Shown piece after piece: positions 1-8,320 of a stretch of DNA of 33,259 nucleotides (within the stretch, counting starts at the first letter, position 1; each line of letters starts with the position of its first letter). The DNA is from an uncultured Clostridia bacterium (lineage in GTDB: Bacteria; Bacillota; Clostridia; Christensenellales; Aristaeellaceae), in contig CAMOUF010000207.1 of the NCBI GenBank assembly GCA_946626395.1, forward strand, positions 1 to 33,259, given 5' to 3'. Below the pieces are notes generated by a model. The model worked only from the letters and a program-made list of their open reading frames with translations. It did not search any database and was not told the DNA's origin. Made by a program: the position numbers and the translations under genes.

Positions 1-112
1 CCAAAAGAAAAATGCCGGGATACGCTTCAGTATACAATGTTTTTCCCCCCTTTCGCAAGGGGAAGCGCCATTTTTTACATATGCGGTAAAATCATAAAAA
101 CCTGCTGGGCCA

Positions 113-556
113 TTATTTCCCCAGCCGCTTTTTCCTGCGCTCCTGGGCGGCGGCGTATTCTTCCTTTTCCTCGTCGGTTTCCGGTTGGTACACCGGCACG
201 GGCACGGGGCGCTCGTCATCGCCGATGGCCACGAACACGGCGTAAGCCCGGTTCACCATGGCGCGGGTTCCGTCCAGCTGCTCCACGAAGCTGTCCACCC
301 GGACCTCCATGGAGGTGCGCCCCGTCCATACCACCCGGGCCTCCTGCACCACGGTGTCGTTCAGGTAGGCGGGGGCGATGAAGGTCAGGTTGTCCACGCA
401 CACGGTGGTCACGGCGCAGCGGGCAAACCGCCGGGCGGCCACCGCCCCCACAATGTCGATCCAGGCCATGATCTGGCCGCCGAACAGACGGGGCCGCTTG
501 TAGCCGTTGCAGTGCTGAGGCAGGATGATCTGTACGCTGGTGGTGATTTCGCTCAT
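113..556 (-). CDS. Acyl-CoA thioesterase, hotdog fold (YkhA/BACH-like)
   Basis: This 147-residue protein is a single-hotdog acyl-CoA hydrolase that probably cleaves acyl-CoA thioesters in the cytoplasm. The N-terminal segment RLFGGQIMAWIDIVGAVAA matches the family pattern in which a FGG loop is followed by a helix carrying the conserved Asp. It is followed by a beta-sheet region with VDNLTFIAPAYLNDTV and a charged Lys/Arg-rich tail. The frame stays open upstream to 622, but the ATG at 554-556 is preceded by an AAAGGAA ribosome site about nine bases away and begins where family homology begins. The gene stands alone on the minus strand, divergent from the next gene. The acyl chain specificity cannot be read from the sequence. 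Confidence 0.85.
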   Translation of the reverse strand: MSEITTSVQIILPQHCNGYKRPRLFGGQIMAWIDIVGAVAARRFARCAVTTVCVDNLTFIAPAYLNDTVVQEARVVWTGRTSMEVRVDSFVEQLDGTRAMVNRAYAVFVAIGDDERPVPVPVYQPETDEEKEEYAAAQERRKKRLGK

Positions 557-664
557 GAGGGCGTCTTCCTTTCGCTGCTTTTTTATCTTTTTCAGTTTAT
601 CACAGATTGGCGGAAAAAACAAATTCCGTCATAGGCAAAGGGGGCGAAGCCCTGGAAAAAAAGT

Positions 665-844
665 GGCTCAATGTAAAAGTTTGTGGGGGGAACCGCTCTT
701 TGGATGCCAAAGAGCGGTTCCCCCCACACCCTCCTCCGAGAAAGCAATCAAGGACTGGCAACCGTACAATCTTCATTTTTTCATGCTTTACGAAGGAAAG
801 AGCCGTGAATGGATTGGTGTCTCCGCAAGATTTTGTATTGAACC
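665..844 (+). mobile_element. MITE-like element, copy 1
   Basis: This 180-bp non-coding element resembles the segments at 16647-16828 and, at its ends, 14090-14261. Its left end reads GGCTCAATGTAAAAGTTTG and its right end, on the other strand, reads GGTTCAATACAAAATCTTG, so the termini are imperfect inverted repeats. It is bordered by an identical 8-base direct repeat AAAAAAGT at 657-664 and 845-852, which looks like a target-site duplication. Inside, 682-703 pairs perfectly with 707-728, giving a 22-bp stem with a three-base ATG loop. No transposase is present in the window. Together with the promoter at 909-937 it fills the gene-free stretch 557-970. Confidence 0.65.
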
Positions 845-908
845 AAAAAAGTTTTTCTGGAATCGCACAGATTATGCATTTTCGCTACAATAATTGGAAG
901 GGGACGGC

Positions 909-937
909 TTGAATAAATGCGCCGTTTGCTTTATAAT
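909..937 (+). promoter_or_regulatory. Sigma-A-type promoter for the DUF2461 gene
   Basis: The -35 box TTGAAT (909-914) and -10 box TATAAT (932-937) are separated by 17 bases and lie about 30 bases upstream of the GTG start at 971. It begins 65 bases after the MITE-like element ends. Confidence 0.75.
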
Positions 938-970
938 AGAAGGCGATAGGAGCAAACAGGAGGCGCTTTT

Positions 971-1666
971 GTGTTTCAAGGCTTTGGAAAGGAATTGATT
1001 CCTTTCTTTCTCGACCTGCGGTTTCATAACGACAAATCCTTTATGGACGCCAACCGGGAGCGGTATTACCGGGAGGTGCGCCAGCCTTTTTATGATTTCA
1101 TCGGGGCCATGGGCCCGGGGATGCAGCTGATCGCCGAGGACATGGAGGTGCGGCCCAACAAGTGCCTTTCCCGCATCAACCGGGACACCCGGTTCAGCCG
1201 GGACAAGTCCCCCTACCGGGATCATTTGTGGGTATCCTTCCGGGAGGCGGGGCGGCCCAACGACGGCGCCCCCTTCTACTGGTTCGAGATCAGCCCCGAG
1301 GACGTGACCTGGGGCGTGGGTATTTGGGGAGAAACCCGGGAAATCATGGATGCCATGCGCAGGAAAATGGCGGCGCGGCCCGACGACTTCCTGCGGCTGC
1401 TTCCGGTGCTGCGGGACCGGGGCTTCTGCCTGGCGGGCCAGGAATGGAAGAAGATGAAGCCGCCGGAGGAATTGCCGGAATTGCTCCGGCCCTGGTATCT
1501 CAAAAAGCAGATCTACGCCCAACGGATGAACACTTCTTTGGCATGGATCCATTCGCCTGACATTGTGAAGCGGGTGATGGATGATTATACCGCGCTGGCC
1601 CCGCTGTACTGGATTTTCCGGGGCTGCGTGGAGGACGCCATGAACATGATGGAGCGGCAGGACTGA
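971..1666 (+). CDS. DUF2461 family protein
   Basis: This 231-residue cytoplasmic protein belongs to the DUF2461 family (TIGR02453), whose biochemical role is unknown. The family pattern is visible: an N-terminal FLDLRFHNDKSFMDANRERY segment, a central RINRDTRFSRDKSPYRDH segment, and FYWFEISPEDVTWGVGIW. The start is a GTG, chosen because AGGAGG sits seven bases upstream and homology begins at once. The length is normal for the family. It is followed 64 bases later by the phosphohexomutase, and a shared transcript is possible. I assign no function. Confidence 0.85.
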   Translation: MFQGFGKELIPFFLDLRFHNDKSFMDANRERYYREVRQPFYDFIGAMGPGMQLIAEDMEVRPNKCLSRINRDTRFSRDKSPYRDHLWVSFREAGRPNDGAPFYWFEISPEDVTWGVGIWGETREIMDAMRRKMAARPDDFLRLLPVLRDRGFCLAGQEWKKMKPPEELPELLRPWYLKKQIYAQRMNTSLAWIHSPDIVKRVMDDYTALAPLYWIFRGCVEDAMNMMERQD

Positions 1667-1730
1667 AGGAATCTCTGTTCAACGATTTCCAAAGGCTTGC
1701 CGCCGAACAGAAACTGATTGGAGGAAATGT

Positions 1731-3239
1731 ATGAGTACTGGTTTGCGTGGGCTGAAAAGCGGCACGGACGTGCGCGGACGGGCGCTGGGCGATGGCGCGC
1801 CCCTGACGGGGGAGGTGGCCGCCCGGATCGGCGGGGCCTTTGTGGCCTGGCTGAAGAAGCGGGGCATTGACAATCCCCGGGTCGCCCTGGGACGGGATTC
1901 CCGCGTCACCGGCGAAGCGCTGCTGAACGCCTGCGCGGAGGGCTGCATGATGGCAGGGGCCCAGGTGGAAACCTACGGCATGTGCACCACCCCCGCCATG
2001 TATATGAGCCTGATCACCGAGGGCTTTGGCTGCGACGGTTCCGTGATGATCACCGCCAGCCACCATCCCTATGACCGCAACGGTCTGAAATTTTTTACCA
2101 AAGAGGGCGGCATCGACAGCCATGACCTGGACGCCATCCTGGATATCGCCGAAAGCGACGCGGCGCTGACCGGCGGCTCCTCCCCCATCGTGAAGCGGGA
2201 TTTCCTGCCGGTGTACTGCGAGCAGCTGAAGGACCGGGTGCGCAAAGGCCTGGACACCGACGTGCAAAAGCCCCTGCTGGGATTGCATGTGGTGGTGGAC
2301 GCGGGCAACGGCGCGGGCGGCTTCTACGCCAATCTCATGGAAGACTTGGGCGCGTGGGTGGAAGGCAGCCAGTTCCTGGAGCCGGACGGCATGTTCCCCA
2401 ACCATATCCCCAACCCGGAGAACGAGCAGGCCATGCAGTCCATCAGCGCTGCCGTGGTGAAGGTGGGGGCCGACCTGGGCGTGATCTTTGACACCGACTG
2501 CGACCGGGCCGCCATCGTGGACCATCACGGCCGGGAAATCAACCGCAACCGCCTGATCGCCCTGATTTCCGCCGTGCTGCTGGACAGGGAGCCCGGCCTC
2601 ACCATCGTCACCGACTCCGTCACCTCCTCCGGCCTGGCCCAGTTCATCATGGAATGGGGCGGCGAGCATTACCGCTATAAGCGGGGCTACCGCAACGTGA
2701 TCGACGAGGCCAAGCGCCTGAACGAGGCGGGGCTCAACTGCCCCCTGGCTATCGAAACCAGCGGCCACGCCGCCCTGCGGGAAAACCATTTCCTGGATGA
2801 CGGCATGTATCTGGTCACAGTGCTGATCTGCGAAGCCATGCGCTTAAAGAAAGAGGGCAAGGAGCTCACCGACCTGATTGCCGATCTGCGGGAGCCGGTG
2901 GAAAGCACGGAGATCCGCCTGGACATCACCGCCGAGGATTTCCGGGCCGCGGGCCGCGCCGCCATCGAAAAGGTGATGGACCACGCCGCCTTCGCCCCCG
3001 GCTGGCATATCGCCCCCGATAACCGGGAGGGCGTGCGCATCAATTTCGACCTGGACGAGGGGCTGATGAACGGCTGGTTCCTGCTGCGCCTCAGCGTGCA
3101 TGACCCGGTGCTGCCCCTGAACATCGAAAGCGATGTGAAGGGCGGCGTGAAGCAAATGGCCAAGGCCCTGCTGGATGTGCTGGAAGGCGTGGATGGCATC
3201 GACCTGAGCAAGCTCAAAGCCTTCGTGGGCCAGGAATAA
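1731..3239 (+). CDS. Phosphomannomutase/phosphoglucomutase family enzyme
   Basis: This 502-residue alpha-D-phosphohexomutase interconverts 1- and 6-phosphates of hexoses, feeding sugar-nucleotide or glycolytic pools. All four domains can be traced. The phospho-serine loop TASHHP has Ser at about residue 110. The metal-binding loop DTDCDR has Asp at about 254, 256 and 258. The sugar-recognition loop IETSGH lies at about 342-346. The C-terminal phosphate-binding segment is DNREGVRI. His in place of Asn in the usual TASHNP is an accepted variant. The ATG has GGAGG six bases upstream. The family includes phosphoglucomutase, phosphomannomutase and bifunctional enzymes, and the substrate cannot be fixed from this sequence. 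Confidence 0.9.
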   Translation: MSTGLRGLKSGTDVRGRALGDGAPLTGEVAARIGGAFVAWLKKRGIDNPRVALGRDSRVTGEALLNACAEGCMMAGAQVETYGMCTTPAMYMSLITEGFGCDGSVMITASHHPYDRNGLKFFTKEGGIDSHDLDAILDIAESDAALTGGSSPIVKRDFLPVYCEQLKDRVRKGLDTDVQKPLLGLHVVVDAGNGAGGFYANLMEDLGAWVEGSQFLEPDGMFPNHIPNPENEQAMQSISAAVVKVGADLGVIFDTDCDRAAIVDHHGREINRNRLIALISAVLLDREPGLTIVTDSVTSSGLAQFIMEWGGEHYRYKRGYRNVIDEAKRLNEAGLNCPLAIETSGHAALRENHFLDDGMYLVTVLICEAMRLKKEGKELTDLIADLREPVESTEIRLDITAEDFRAAGRAAIEKVMDHAAFAPGWHIAPDNREGVRINFDLDEGLMNGWFLLRLSVHDPVLPLNIESDVKGGVKQMAKALLDVLEGVDGIDLSKLKAFVGQE

Positions 3240-3273
3240 AGGAAAAAATCAGGGACAAGGGAGGAAGAATCCT

Positions 3274-3699
3274 ATGAGCAAAAAGCTGGGAGCCCTGATT
3301 TGCGTTCTTTCCGCCGTGGCGCTGTGCCTGTCCGCCGTGAATCTGTATCTGACCCTGGCCCCCAGAAAACAGGCGGACCCCGACGTGCAGTACGTTCTGT
3401 ATCTGGGCACCAACGATCAAAATACCAACGAGCCGGTTTTCCCCCCGGAAGAGGCCAAGGAAAAGCTGAAAAGCATCCTGATCCGGACCTTCGGCGGCTA
3501 CACCATCCAGGAAGCCAACGGCGGCTGGATCGACGACTGGGGAACGGCGTATCAGGAATACACCCTGGTGATTTATCTCAGCGATACCACGCTGGACAAG
3601 GTGCATGCCCTGTGCGGCGAGCTGATTGAGACCTTCCATCAAAGCTCCGTGCTGATTCAGGCCAACGAAACCAAAACCGAATTTTATTCCGGCAAATAA
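3274..3699 (+). CDS. Small membrane-anchored protein, possibly DUF3574-like
   Basis: This 141-residue protein has an N-terminal hydrophobic helix (about residues 5-28) followed by a short basic stretch and a soluble domain that probably lies outside the membrane. The soluble part reads as alternating strands and helices: YVLYLGTNDQN, a helix around EEAKEKLKSIL, FGGYTIQEANGGWIDDWG, and EYTLVIYLSD. This layout is reminiscent of DUF3574-type domains, but that is pattern memory rather than a search result. It lies 34 bases after the phosphohexomutase and 56 bases before transketolase on the same strand. No function is assigned. Confidence 0.7.
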   Translation: MSKKLGALICVLSAVALCLSAVNLYLTLAPRKQADPDVQYVLYLGTNDQNTNEPVFPPEEAKEKLKSILIRTFGGYTIQEANGGWIDDWGTAYQEYTLVIYLSDTTLDKVHALCGELIETFHQSSVLIQANETKTEFYSGK

Positions 3700-3755
3700 A
3701 CGTTATATGAAAAGAAACACCCAGGATCAACAAAAAAACGGGAGGAATGATTGCC

Positions 3756-5732
3756 ATGGACATCCGTCAATTAACCGTCAATAACATCCGCACCCTGGCC
3801 GCCGACACCGTGCAGAAGGCCAACAGCGGCCATCCCGGCGCCCCCATGGGCATGGCCCCCATGGCCTATGCCGTGTGGATGAACGCCATGAAGCATAACC
3901 CCAAGGACCCCGCCTGGCCGGACCGCGACCGGTTCGTGCTCTCCTCCGGCCACGCCAGCGCCCTGATTTACACCATGCTGCATTTGACCGGCTATGGCCT
4001 GACCATGGACGATATGAAGCAGTTCCGCCAGTGGGGCAGCAAGACCCCCGGCCATCCCGAATACCGCCACACCGTGGGCGTGGAAACCACCACCGGCCCC
4101 CTGGGCCAGGGCGTGGCCAACGCCGTGGGCTTCGCTATCGCCGAAACCATGCTGGCCGCCCACTTTAACCGGCCCAATTTCCCCATTGTGGACCACCGGG
4201 TGTACGCCTTCTGCGGCGACGGCTGCATGATGGAGGGCATCGCCAGCGAGGCCGCCTCCCTGGCCGGCACCCTGAAGCTGGGCAAGCTGACCCTGCTTTA
4301 TGACGACAACGAAATCTCCATTGAAGGCAACACCGATATCGCCTTCCGGGAAAACGTGCCCGCCCGCTTTGAAGCCTATGGCTGGCAGGTGATCCGCCTC
4401 CAGGACGGCAACGACGTGGACGCCATCACCGCCGCCATCGAGGAAGCCAAGCAGGACGAGCGGCCCACCCTGATCGTGTGCCCCACCAAGATCGGCTTCG
4501 GCTGCCCCGCCAAGGAAGGCAAGTCCTCCGCTCACGGCGAACCCCTGGGCGTGGACAACGTGAAGGAAACCAAGAAGAACCTGGGCATGCCCGAGGACGA
4601 TTTCTGCGTGCTGCCCGAGGTGTATGACCACGCCAAGGCCCAGATGGAAAAGAACGAAAAGGCCGAGGCCGCCTGGAACGATCTGTTCGTGGCCTACTGC
4701 AAGGCGTATCCCGAGCTGGCCGAGGAATGGGAAGCCTGGCACAGCAGCGAGCTGCCCGACGACGTGGCGCTCAACGACGCCCTGTGGGCCTGGGACGCCA
4801 ATATGGCCACCCGCGCCACCTCCGGCGAAATGATCAACCGGCTGGCCAAGCTGCTCCCCAACCTGGTGGGCGGCAGCGCCGACCTGGCCCCCTCCAACAA
4901 GACCAACATCAAGGACGGCGGCGATTACTCCGCTGAAAACCGGGCGGGCCGGAACCTGCACTTTGGCGTCCGGGAGCACGCCATGGCGGCCATCTGCAAC
5001 GGCATCGCCCTCCACGGCGGCCTGCGGGTGTTCTGCGGCACTTTCTTCGTGTTCAGCGATTATATGAAGCACGCCATGCGCATGAGCGCCATCATGAAGC
5101 TGCCCGTCACCTATGTGCTCACCCATGACTCCATTGGCGTAGGCGAGGACGGCGCGACCCATGAGCCCATCGAGCAGCTGGCGGGCCTCAGGGCCATTCC
5201 CGATATGCTGGTGTTCCGCCCCGCCGACGGCAAGGAAACCACTGCCGCCTGGCTCACCGCCCTCACCGCCGGGCTGCCCACCTGCCTGGTGCTGACCAGG
5301 CAGAACCTGCCCCAGTATGAAGGCAGCGGCTGCGAAGCCATGAAGGGCGGCTATATCCTGGCCGATTCCGAAAAGGAAACCCCCGACGTGCTGCTGCTGG
5401 CCTCCGGCTCCGAGGTGGAGCAGATGATGGGCGCCAGGGAAGAACTCAAGAAGGACGGCATCGACGCCCGGGTCATTTCCATGCCCTGCATGGAGCTGTT
5501 CTTAAAGCAGCCCAAGGAATATCAGGACAAGGTCATTCCGCCCTGCGTCCGCGCCCGGGTCAGCATGGAAGCCGGGGTCACCATGCCCTGGTACCGCTTC
5601 ACCGGCCTGGACGGCAAGGCTCTGGGCATCGATCACTTCGGCGCTTCCGCTCCCGCGGCGACCCTGTTCAGGGAATTCGGCTTCACCGTGGAAAACGCGG
5701 TGAAGGCCGCCAAGGAAGTCGTCCGGAAATAA
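3756..5732 (+). CDS. tkt: Transketolase
   Basis: This 658-residue thiamine-diphosphate enzyme moves two-carbon units between ketoses and aldoses in the non-oxidative pentose phosphate pathway. The N-terminal segment carries KANSGHPGAPMG with the conserved His at about residue 26. The cofactor-binding motif begins at GDGCMMEG (about 154-161) and ends near DDN (183-185). The pyrimidine domain has GVREHAM with the catalytic Glu at about 407, followed by the C-terminal domain. An in-frame ATG exists at 3747, but it abuts the GGAGG box. The ATG at 3756 has the correct ten-base spacing and begins MDIRQLTVNN, so I use it. The length is normal, and the whole enzyme is one polypeptide rather than the split form found in some anaerobes. 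Confidence 0.96.
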   Translation: MDIRQLTVNNIRTLAADTVQKANSGHPGAPMGMAPMAYAVWMNAMKHNPKDPAWPDRDRFVLSSGHASALIYTMLHLTGYGLTMDDMKQFRQWGSKTPGHPEYRHTVGVETTTGPLGQGVANAVGFAIAETMLAAHFNRPNFPIVDHRVYAFCGDGCMMEGIASEAASLAGTLKLGKLTLLYDDNEISIEGNTDIAFRENVPARFEAYGWQVIRLQDGNDVDAITAAIEEAKQDERPTLIVCPTKIGFGCPAKEGKSSAHGEPLGVDNVKETKKNLGMPEDDFCVLPEVYDHAKAQMEKNEKAEAAWNDLFVAYCKAYPELAEEWEAWHSSELPDDVALNDALWAWDANMATRATSGEMINRLAKLLPNLVGGSADLAPSNKTNIKDGGDYSAENRAGRNLHFGVREHAMAAICNGIALHGGLRVFCGTFFVFSDYMKHAMRMSAIMKLPVTYVLTHDSIGVGEDGATHEPIEQLAGLRAIPDMLVFRPADGKETTAAWLTALTAGLPTCLVLTRQNLPQYEGSGCEAMKGGYILADSEKETPDVLLLASGSEVEQMMGAREELKKDGIDARVISMPCMELFLKQPKEYQDKVIPPCVRARVSMEAGVTMPWYRFTGLDGKALGIDHFGASAPAATLFREFGFTVENAVKAAKEVVRK

Positions 5733-5746
5733 TCCGTTTTCCATTG

Positions 5747-5778
5747 CAGCCTGGGGCGCCCGCGCGCGCTCCAGGCTG
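5747..5778 (+). terminator. Probable terminator after transketolase
   Basis: CAGCCTGG at 5747-5754 pairs with CCAGGCTG at 5771-5778 around a GC-rich loop. The trailing T-tract is short, so termination may be weak. Confidence 0.45.
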
Positions 5779-5808
5779 TTTGCAAATTCCAGTGAAAGGT
5801 ATCGCGGC

Positions 5809-6756
5809 ATGAAAAAGCAAATCGTGGTTCTGGTTTTCCTTTTTGTATGGGTTCTTTTGTCTTCTTCCGCCCAGGCGGAACGGCAGCCTGCGGAGTTTAC
5901 TTTTACCCGGAACGAGGAAGACTTTACCCTTGCCTGGGGAAGCGGCCTGGAGGAAATCGCCGCCTGCGGCATAAACGGCATGACGGCGGAAGCCTTTTAT
6001 CCTGCCCGGCTTCCCCTGTGGGCAGACCCGTCTGTCATGAGCCCCGCCGTGGCAGGCTACACCGCCGCTTCCAGCACCGTCAAGATCCGCTTCCACGGCC
6101 TGGATGTGGACCGGGCCGAGCTGTATTGCTACTGCGGCCGGAATGAGGACGGGGAAATGGAGCGGGAGCAGGCCCAGCTGTATATGGTCAAGCTGGAAAA
6201 ATATGCGTATCCCGATGAAGGCATGCTCTCCGCCCTGCTGGAGGAGCTGTTCGCAACCTTTGGCCAGGCAAAAGAAGAAGAAGCCACCACACAAGGCTTC
6301 GCCATGATCACCACGGATCAGGGCATCTATAACGGCCCCGTGACCACCATCCGCCGCACCTACCCCTGGCGGGGAGCCAACCATACGGGCCTGCGCCTGA
6401 CCGCGGATTACAATGATTTTCGGCAGTCCTACGACAGCATCATCATTTACCTGGGTATGACCAACCTGGACGAAGCCCTGATGGAAGCGGCGGACAATGC
6501 GGCGGTGCAGGCTTCTCCGGAGCAGGTGACGGTGGAAAAGCGGATCGCCCTGCGGGACGAGAACAAGCAATCCGTGATGCGGCTGGAAGAAGGAACGATG
6601 CTGCATGTGGTGGGCTATGATAAGGCGCTGAACATGTTTGAGGTGGTCGTGGTGGACGAAAGCGGCGAATCATCCTCCGAACCCATCAGCGGCTATGTGC
6701 ACGGGGACAATCTGTCCACCTCCCGGGAAGAGCTGCTCCGGCTCTTCCCCCAATAA
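5809..6756 (+). CDS. Secreted protein with C-terminal SH3-like domain
   Basis: This 315-residue protein has a classic signal peptide with a hydrophobic core and an AQA cleavage site at about residue 23. The middle is a mixed region I do not recognise. It contains repeated pairs such as FTRNEEDFTLAWGSGLEE and a segment around RRTYPWRGANHTGLRLTADYN. The last 75 residues (LRDENKQSVMRLEEG, then a glycine-aspartate stretch, then SGYVHGDNL) look like a bacterial SH3-type fold, which often contacts the cell wall. There is no lipobox and no sorting motif. It is followed closely by the ASCH gene. It is one of several unrelated-looking exported SH3-like proteins in this window. Confidence 0.75.
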   Translation: MKKQIVVLVFLFVWVLLSSSAQAERQPAEFTFTRNEEDFTLAWGSGLEEIAACGINGMTAEAFYPARLPLWADPSVMSPAVAGYTAASSTVKIRFHGLDVDRAELYCYCGRNEDGEMEREQAQLYMVKLEKYAYPDEGMLSALLEELFATFGQAKEEEATTQGFAMITTDQGIYNGPVTTIRRTYPWRGANHTGLRLTADYNDFRQSYDSIIIYLGMTNLDEALMEAADNAAVQASPEQVTVEKRIALRDENKQSVMRLEEGTMLHVVGYDKALNMFEVVVVDESGESSSEPISGYVHGDNLSTSREELLRLFPQ

Positions 6757-6793
6757 ATCCGGATCAAGCGAAGGCCGAAAGGACAAATACTTT

Positions 6794-7216
6794 ATGACCG
6801 CCAAAGAAATGTGGGCCCTGTACGGGGAAAAGGGAGCATACGACGCCTGGCAGTTTGGCGGCGACCCGGACGGGCTGGCCGCGCTTGTGCTGGCGGGACA
6901 AAAGACGGCCACGGCCTCGGCCTTTCCCCTGTATGAAGCGGAGGGCGAGCCCCTGCCCCGGGCGGGGGAATACAGCGTGATCCTGAACAGCCGAAACGAG
7001 GCTGTGTGTGTCATCCGCACCACCCAGGTGTATATTGCTCCGTTTCACGAGGTCACAGCCGCCCATGCCGCCCGGGAGGGAGAGGACGATTTGAGCCTTG
7101 CTTCCTGGCGGCAGGTGCACCGGGTTTTTTTCACAAAAGAATTGGCCGCCATCGGCCAGCCCTTTGAGGAGGAGATGCCGGTGGTGTGCGAGGAATTTGA
7201 ACGGGTATTTCCCTGA
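6794..7216 (+). CDS. ASCH domain protein
   Basis: This 140-residue protein matches the ASCH superfamily, a PUA-like beta-barrel proposed to bind RNA or nucleotides. The typical layout is present: a helical N-terminus (MWALYGEKGAYDAWQFG), the glycine-lysine segment LVLAGQKTATASAF, GEYSVILNSRNEAVCVIRTT, and a late FHEVTAAHAAREGEDDLSLASW. The frame stays open upstream into the previous gene, but the ATG at 6794 is where homology begins and has AAAGGA about ten bases upstream. The length fits the family. The ligand is unknown. Confidence 0.85.
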   Translation: MTAKEMWALYGEKGAYDAWQFGGDPDGLAALVLAGQKTATASAFPLYEAEGEPLPRAGEYSVILNSRNEAVCVIRTTQVYIAPFHEVTAAHAAREGEDDLSLASWRQVHRVFFTKELAAIGQPFEEEMPVVCEEFERVFP

Positions 7217-7249
7217 ATCAGATCACACAGGAAGATGGAGAACAGCTTT

Positions 7250-7894
7250 ATGGACCAATTGAAAACCCCGCTGATGAAGCGCAGGATCGTGATGGCGCTG
7301 GCGGGCATGCTGCTGGCGGGGGTCAGCGTGGGATTGTTTAAGCGCGCCTTTTTCGGGGTGGACCCCTTCCAGTGCCTGTGCGCGGGACTGAACAACCTGA
7401 TTCCCATTCACTTTGGCACCCTCTATATGATCATCAACGCGGTGATGCTGATCGCTGTCTTTTTCCTGGACAGGCACTACATCGGCATTTCCACGTTTAT
7501 TAACCTGTTTCTGCTGGGCTATGTGGCGGAATTTACGGAAGGGCTGCTGGCGAAAATCTTCGGCATGCCCACCCTGCCGGGGCAGATCGCCTTCCTGCTG
7601 GCGGGCATCGTGCTGTCCTGCATTGCGGCAGCCCTGTATTACACCGCCGACCTGGGCGTGTCCGCCTACGACGCCATTCCCCTGCACATTGCGGACAAGC
7701 GGCCCCGGCTGTTTGGGAAAGCCGTTCCCTTCCGGGCAGTGCGCATCTGCACGGATTTGATCTGCACCCTGCTGGGGTTCCTGATGGGCTGCGTGCCCGG
7801 GGTGGGCACGGTGATCACGGCCCTGTTCATGGGCCCGCTGATCACCTTCTTCCGCAAAACCATTTCCGATCCCCTGCTGAAAAAAGCGATCTAA
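7250..7894 (+). CDS. YczE/YitT-like integral membrane protein
   Basis: This 214-residue protein has five hydrophobic segments and the family landmarks of YczE/YyaS-type membrane proteins (COG2364). These are an early GVDPFQ loop, LGVSAYDAIPL in the middle, and a late GVGTVITALFMGPLI helix. It sits in the cytoplasmic membrane, and its function is not established for the family. An ATG at 7235 is directly against a GGAAG box and so badly placed. The ATG at 7250 has GGAG nine bases upstream and is preferred. It lies 33 bases after the ASCH gene, so co-transcription is likely. Confidence 0.8.
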   Translation: MDQLKTPLMKRRIVMALAGMLLAGVSVGLFKRAFFGVDPFQCLCAGLNNLIPIHFGTLYMIINAVMLIAVFFLDRHYIGISTFINLFLLGYVAEFTEGLLAKIFGMPTLPGQIAFLLAGIVLSCIAAALYYTADLGVSAYDAIPLHIADKRPRLFGKAVPFRAVRICTDLICTLLGFLMGCVPGVGTVITALFMGPLITFFRKTISDPLLKKAI

Positions 7895-7946
7895 TACTTT
7901 TCCTCTTTTAAAATCATACAGTCATGATGCAAAGGAAAACGACGAA

Positions 7947-8189
7947 GCAGGGGCCTATGTGATCCTACCCCTGCACCAAAGGATTTCATCCTCTGGACTC
8001 CAATAGCGGATAACGCTTGAGATGAAAAAACAACATGGTTCCCGCTGATGCTGGGAGGAACGCGGAAGATTGAATTGGCGCCGTGGTGCTTCTGGCCCGG
8101 CGGCAAAGCCGCCAACCCGGATGCAAAGCATCCGGGGAAAGCCAGGGAATCATCCCCCTGGCGCAGGTCTGGGCGCGCGCAGCGCCCAG
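7947..8189. repeat. Cluster of seven hairpins upstream of pyruvate kinase
   Basis: The gene-free stretch 7895-8320 holds a run of inverted repeats. Stems are at 7947-7974 (7 bp), 7976-7996 (8 of 9 pairs), about 8037-8061 (bulged), 8099-8113 (GGCGGC, AAA loop), 8116-8136 (CCCGGATGC, AAA loop), 8141-8162 (GCCAGGG) and 8169-8189 (CTGGGCGC). None is followed by a T-tract, so they do not look like simple terminators. They could be palindromic intergenic repeats or a structured leader of the pyk transcript. I see no matching riboswitch consensus. Confidence 0.6.
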
Positions 8190-8320
8190 CGTTCCTCTTT
8201 GCTGTATTTGAAAACCATCCTTGAGAACATACTTGTTATGATTTTAGAACGCGAATAAATAAGACGGAAAAGCTCTTCCATATGAAAAAAATAATGCCAC
8301 CAATGAAAGGAGAAATCCCC

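Noticed and set aside
1..112. Hairpin CCCCTTTCGCAAGGGG near 47-62
   Set aside because: On the minus strand, where it would end the thioesterase transcript, no T-tract follows it. I see no gene or clear signal in this edge segment.
525..912. Overlapping reading frames of 101 and 122 residues in the first intergenic region
   Set aside because: They cross the MITE-like element and its hairpin, and neither has a ribosome site or homology.
1500..2789. A 429-residue minus-strand frame opposite the phosphohexomutase
   Set aside because: It is an antisense shadow. The plus-strand frame has all four phosphohexomutase motifs.
8037..8061. TGGGAGGAACGCGG resembles the T-box antiterminator consensus
   Set aside because: The match needs one substitution and one deletion, the stem I and specifier-loop features are not seen, and pyruvate kinase is not a T-box target.
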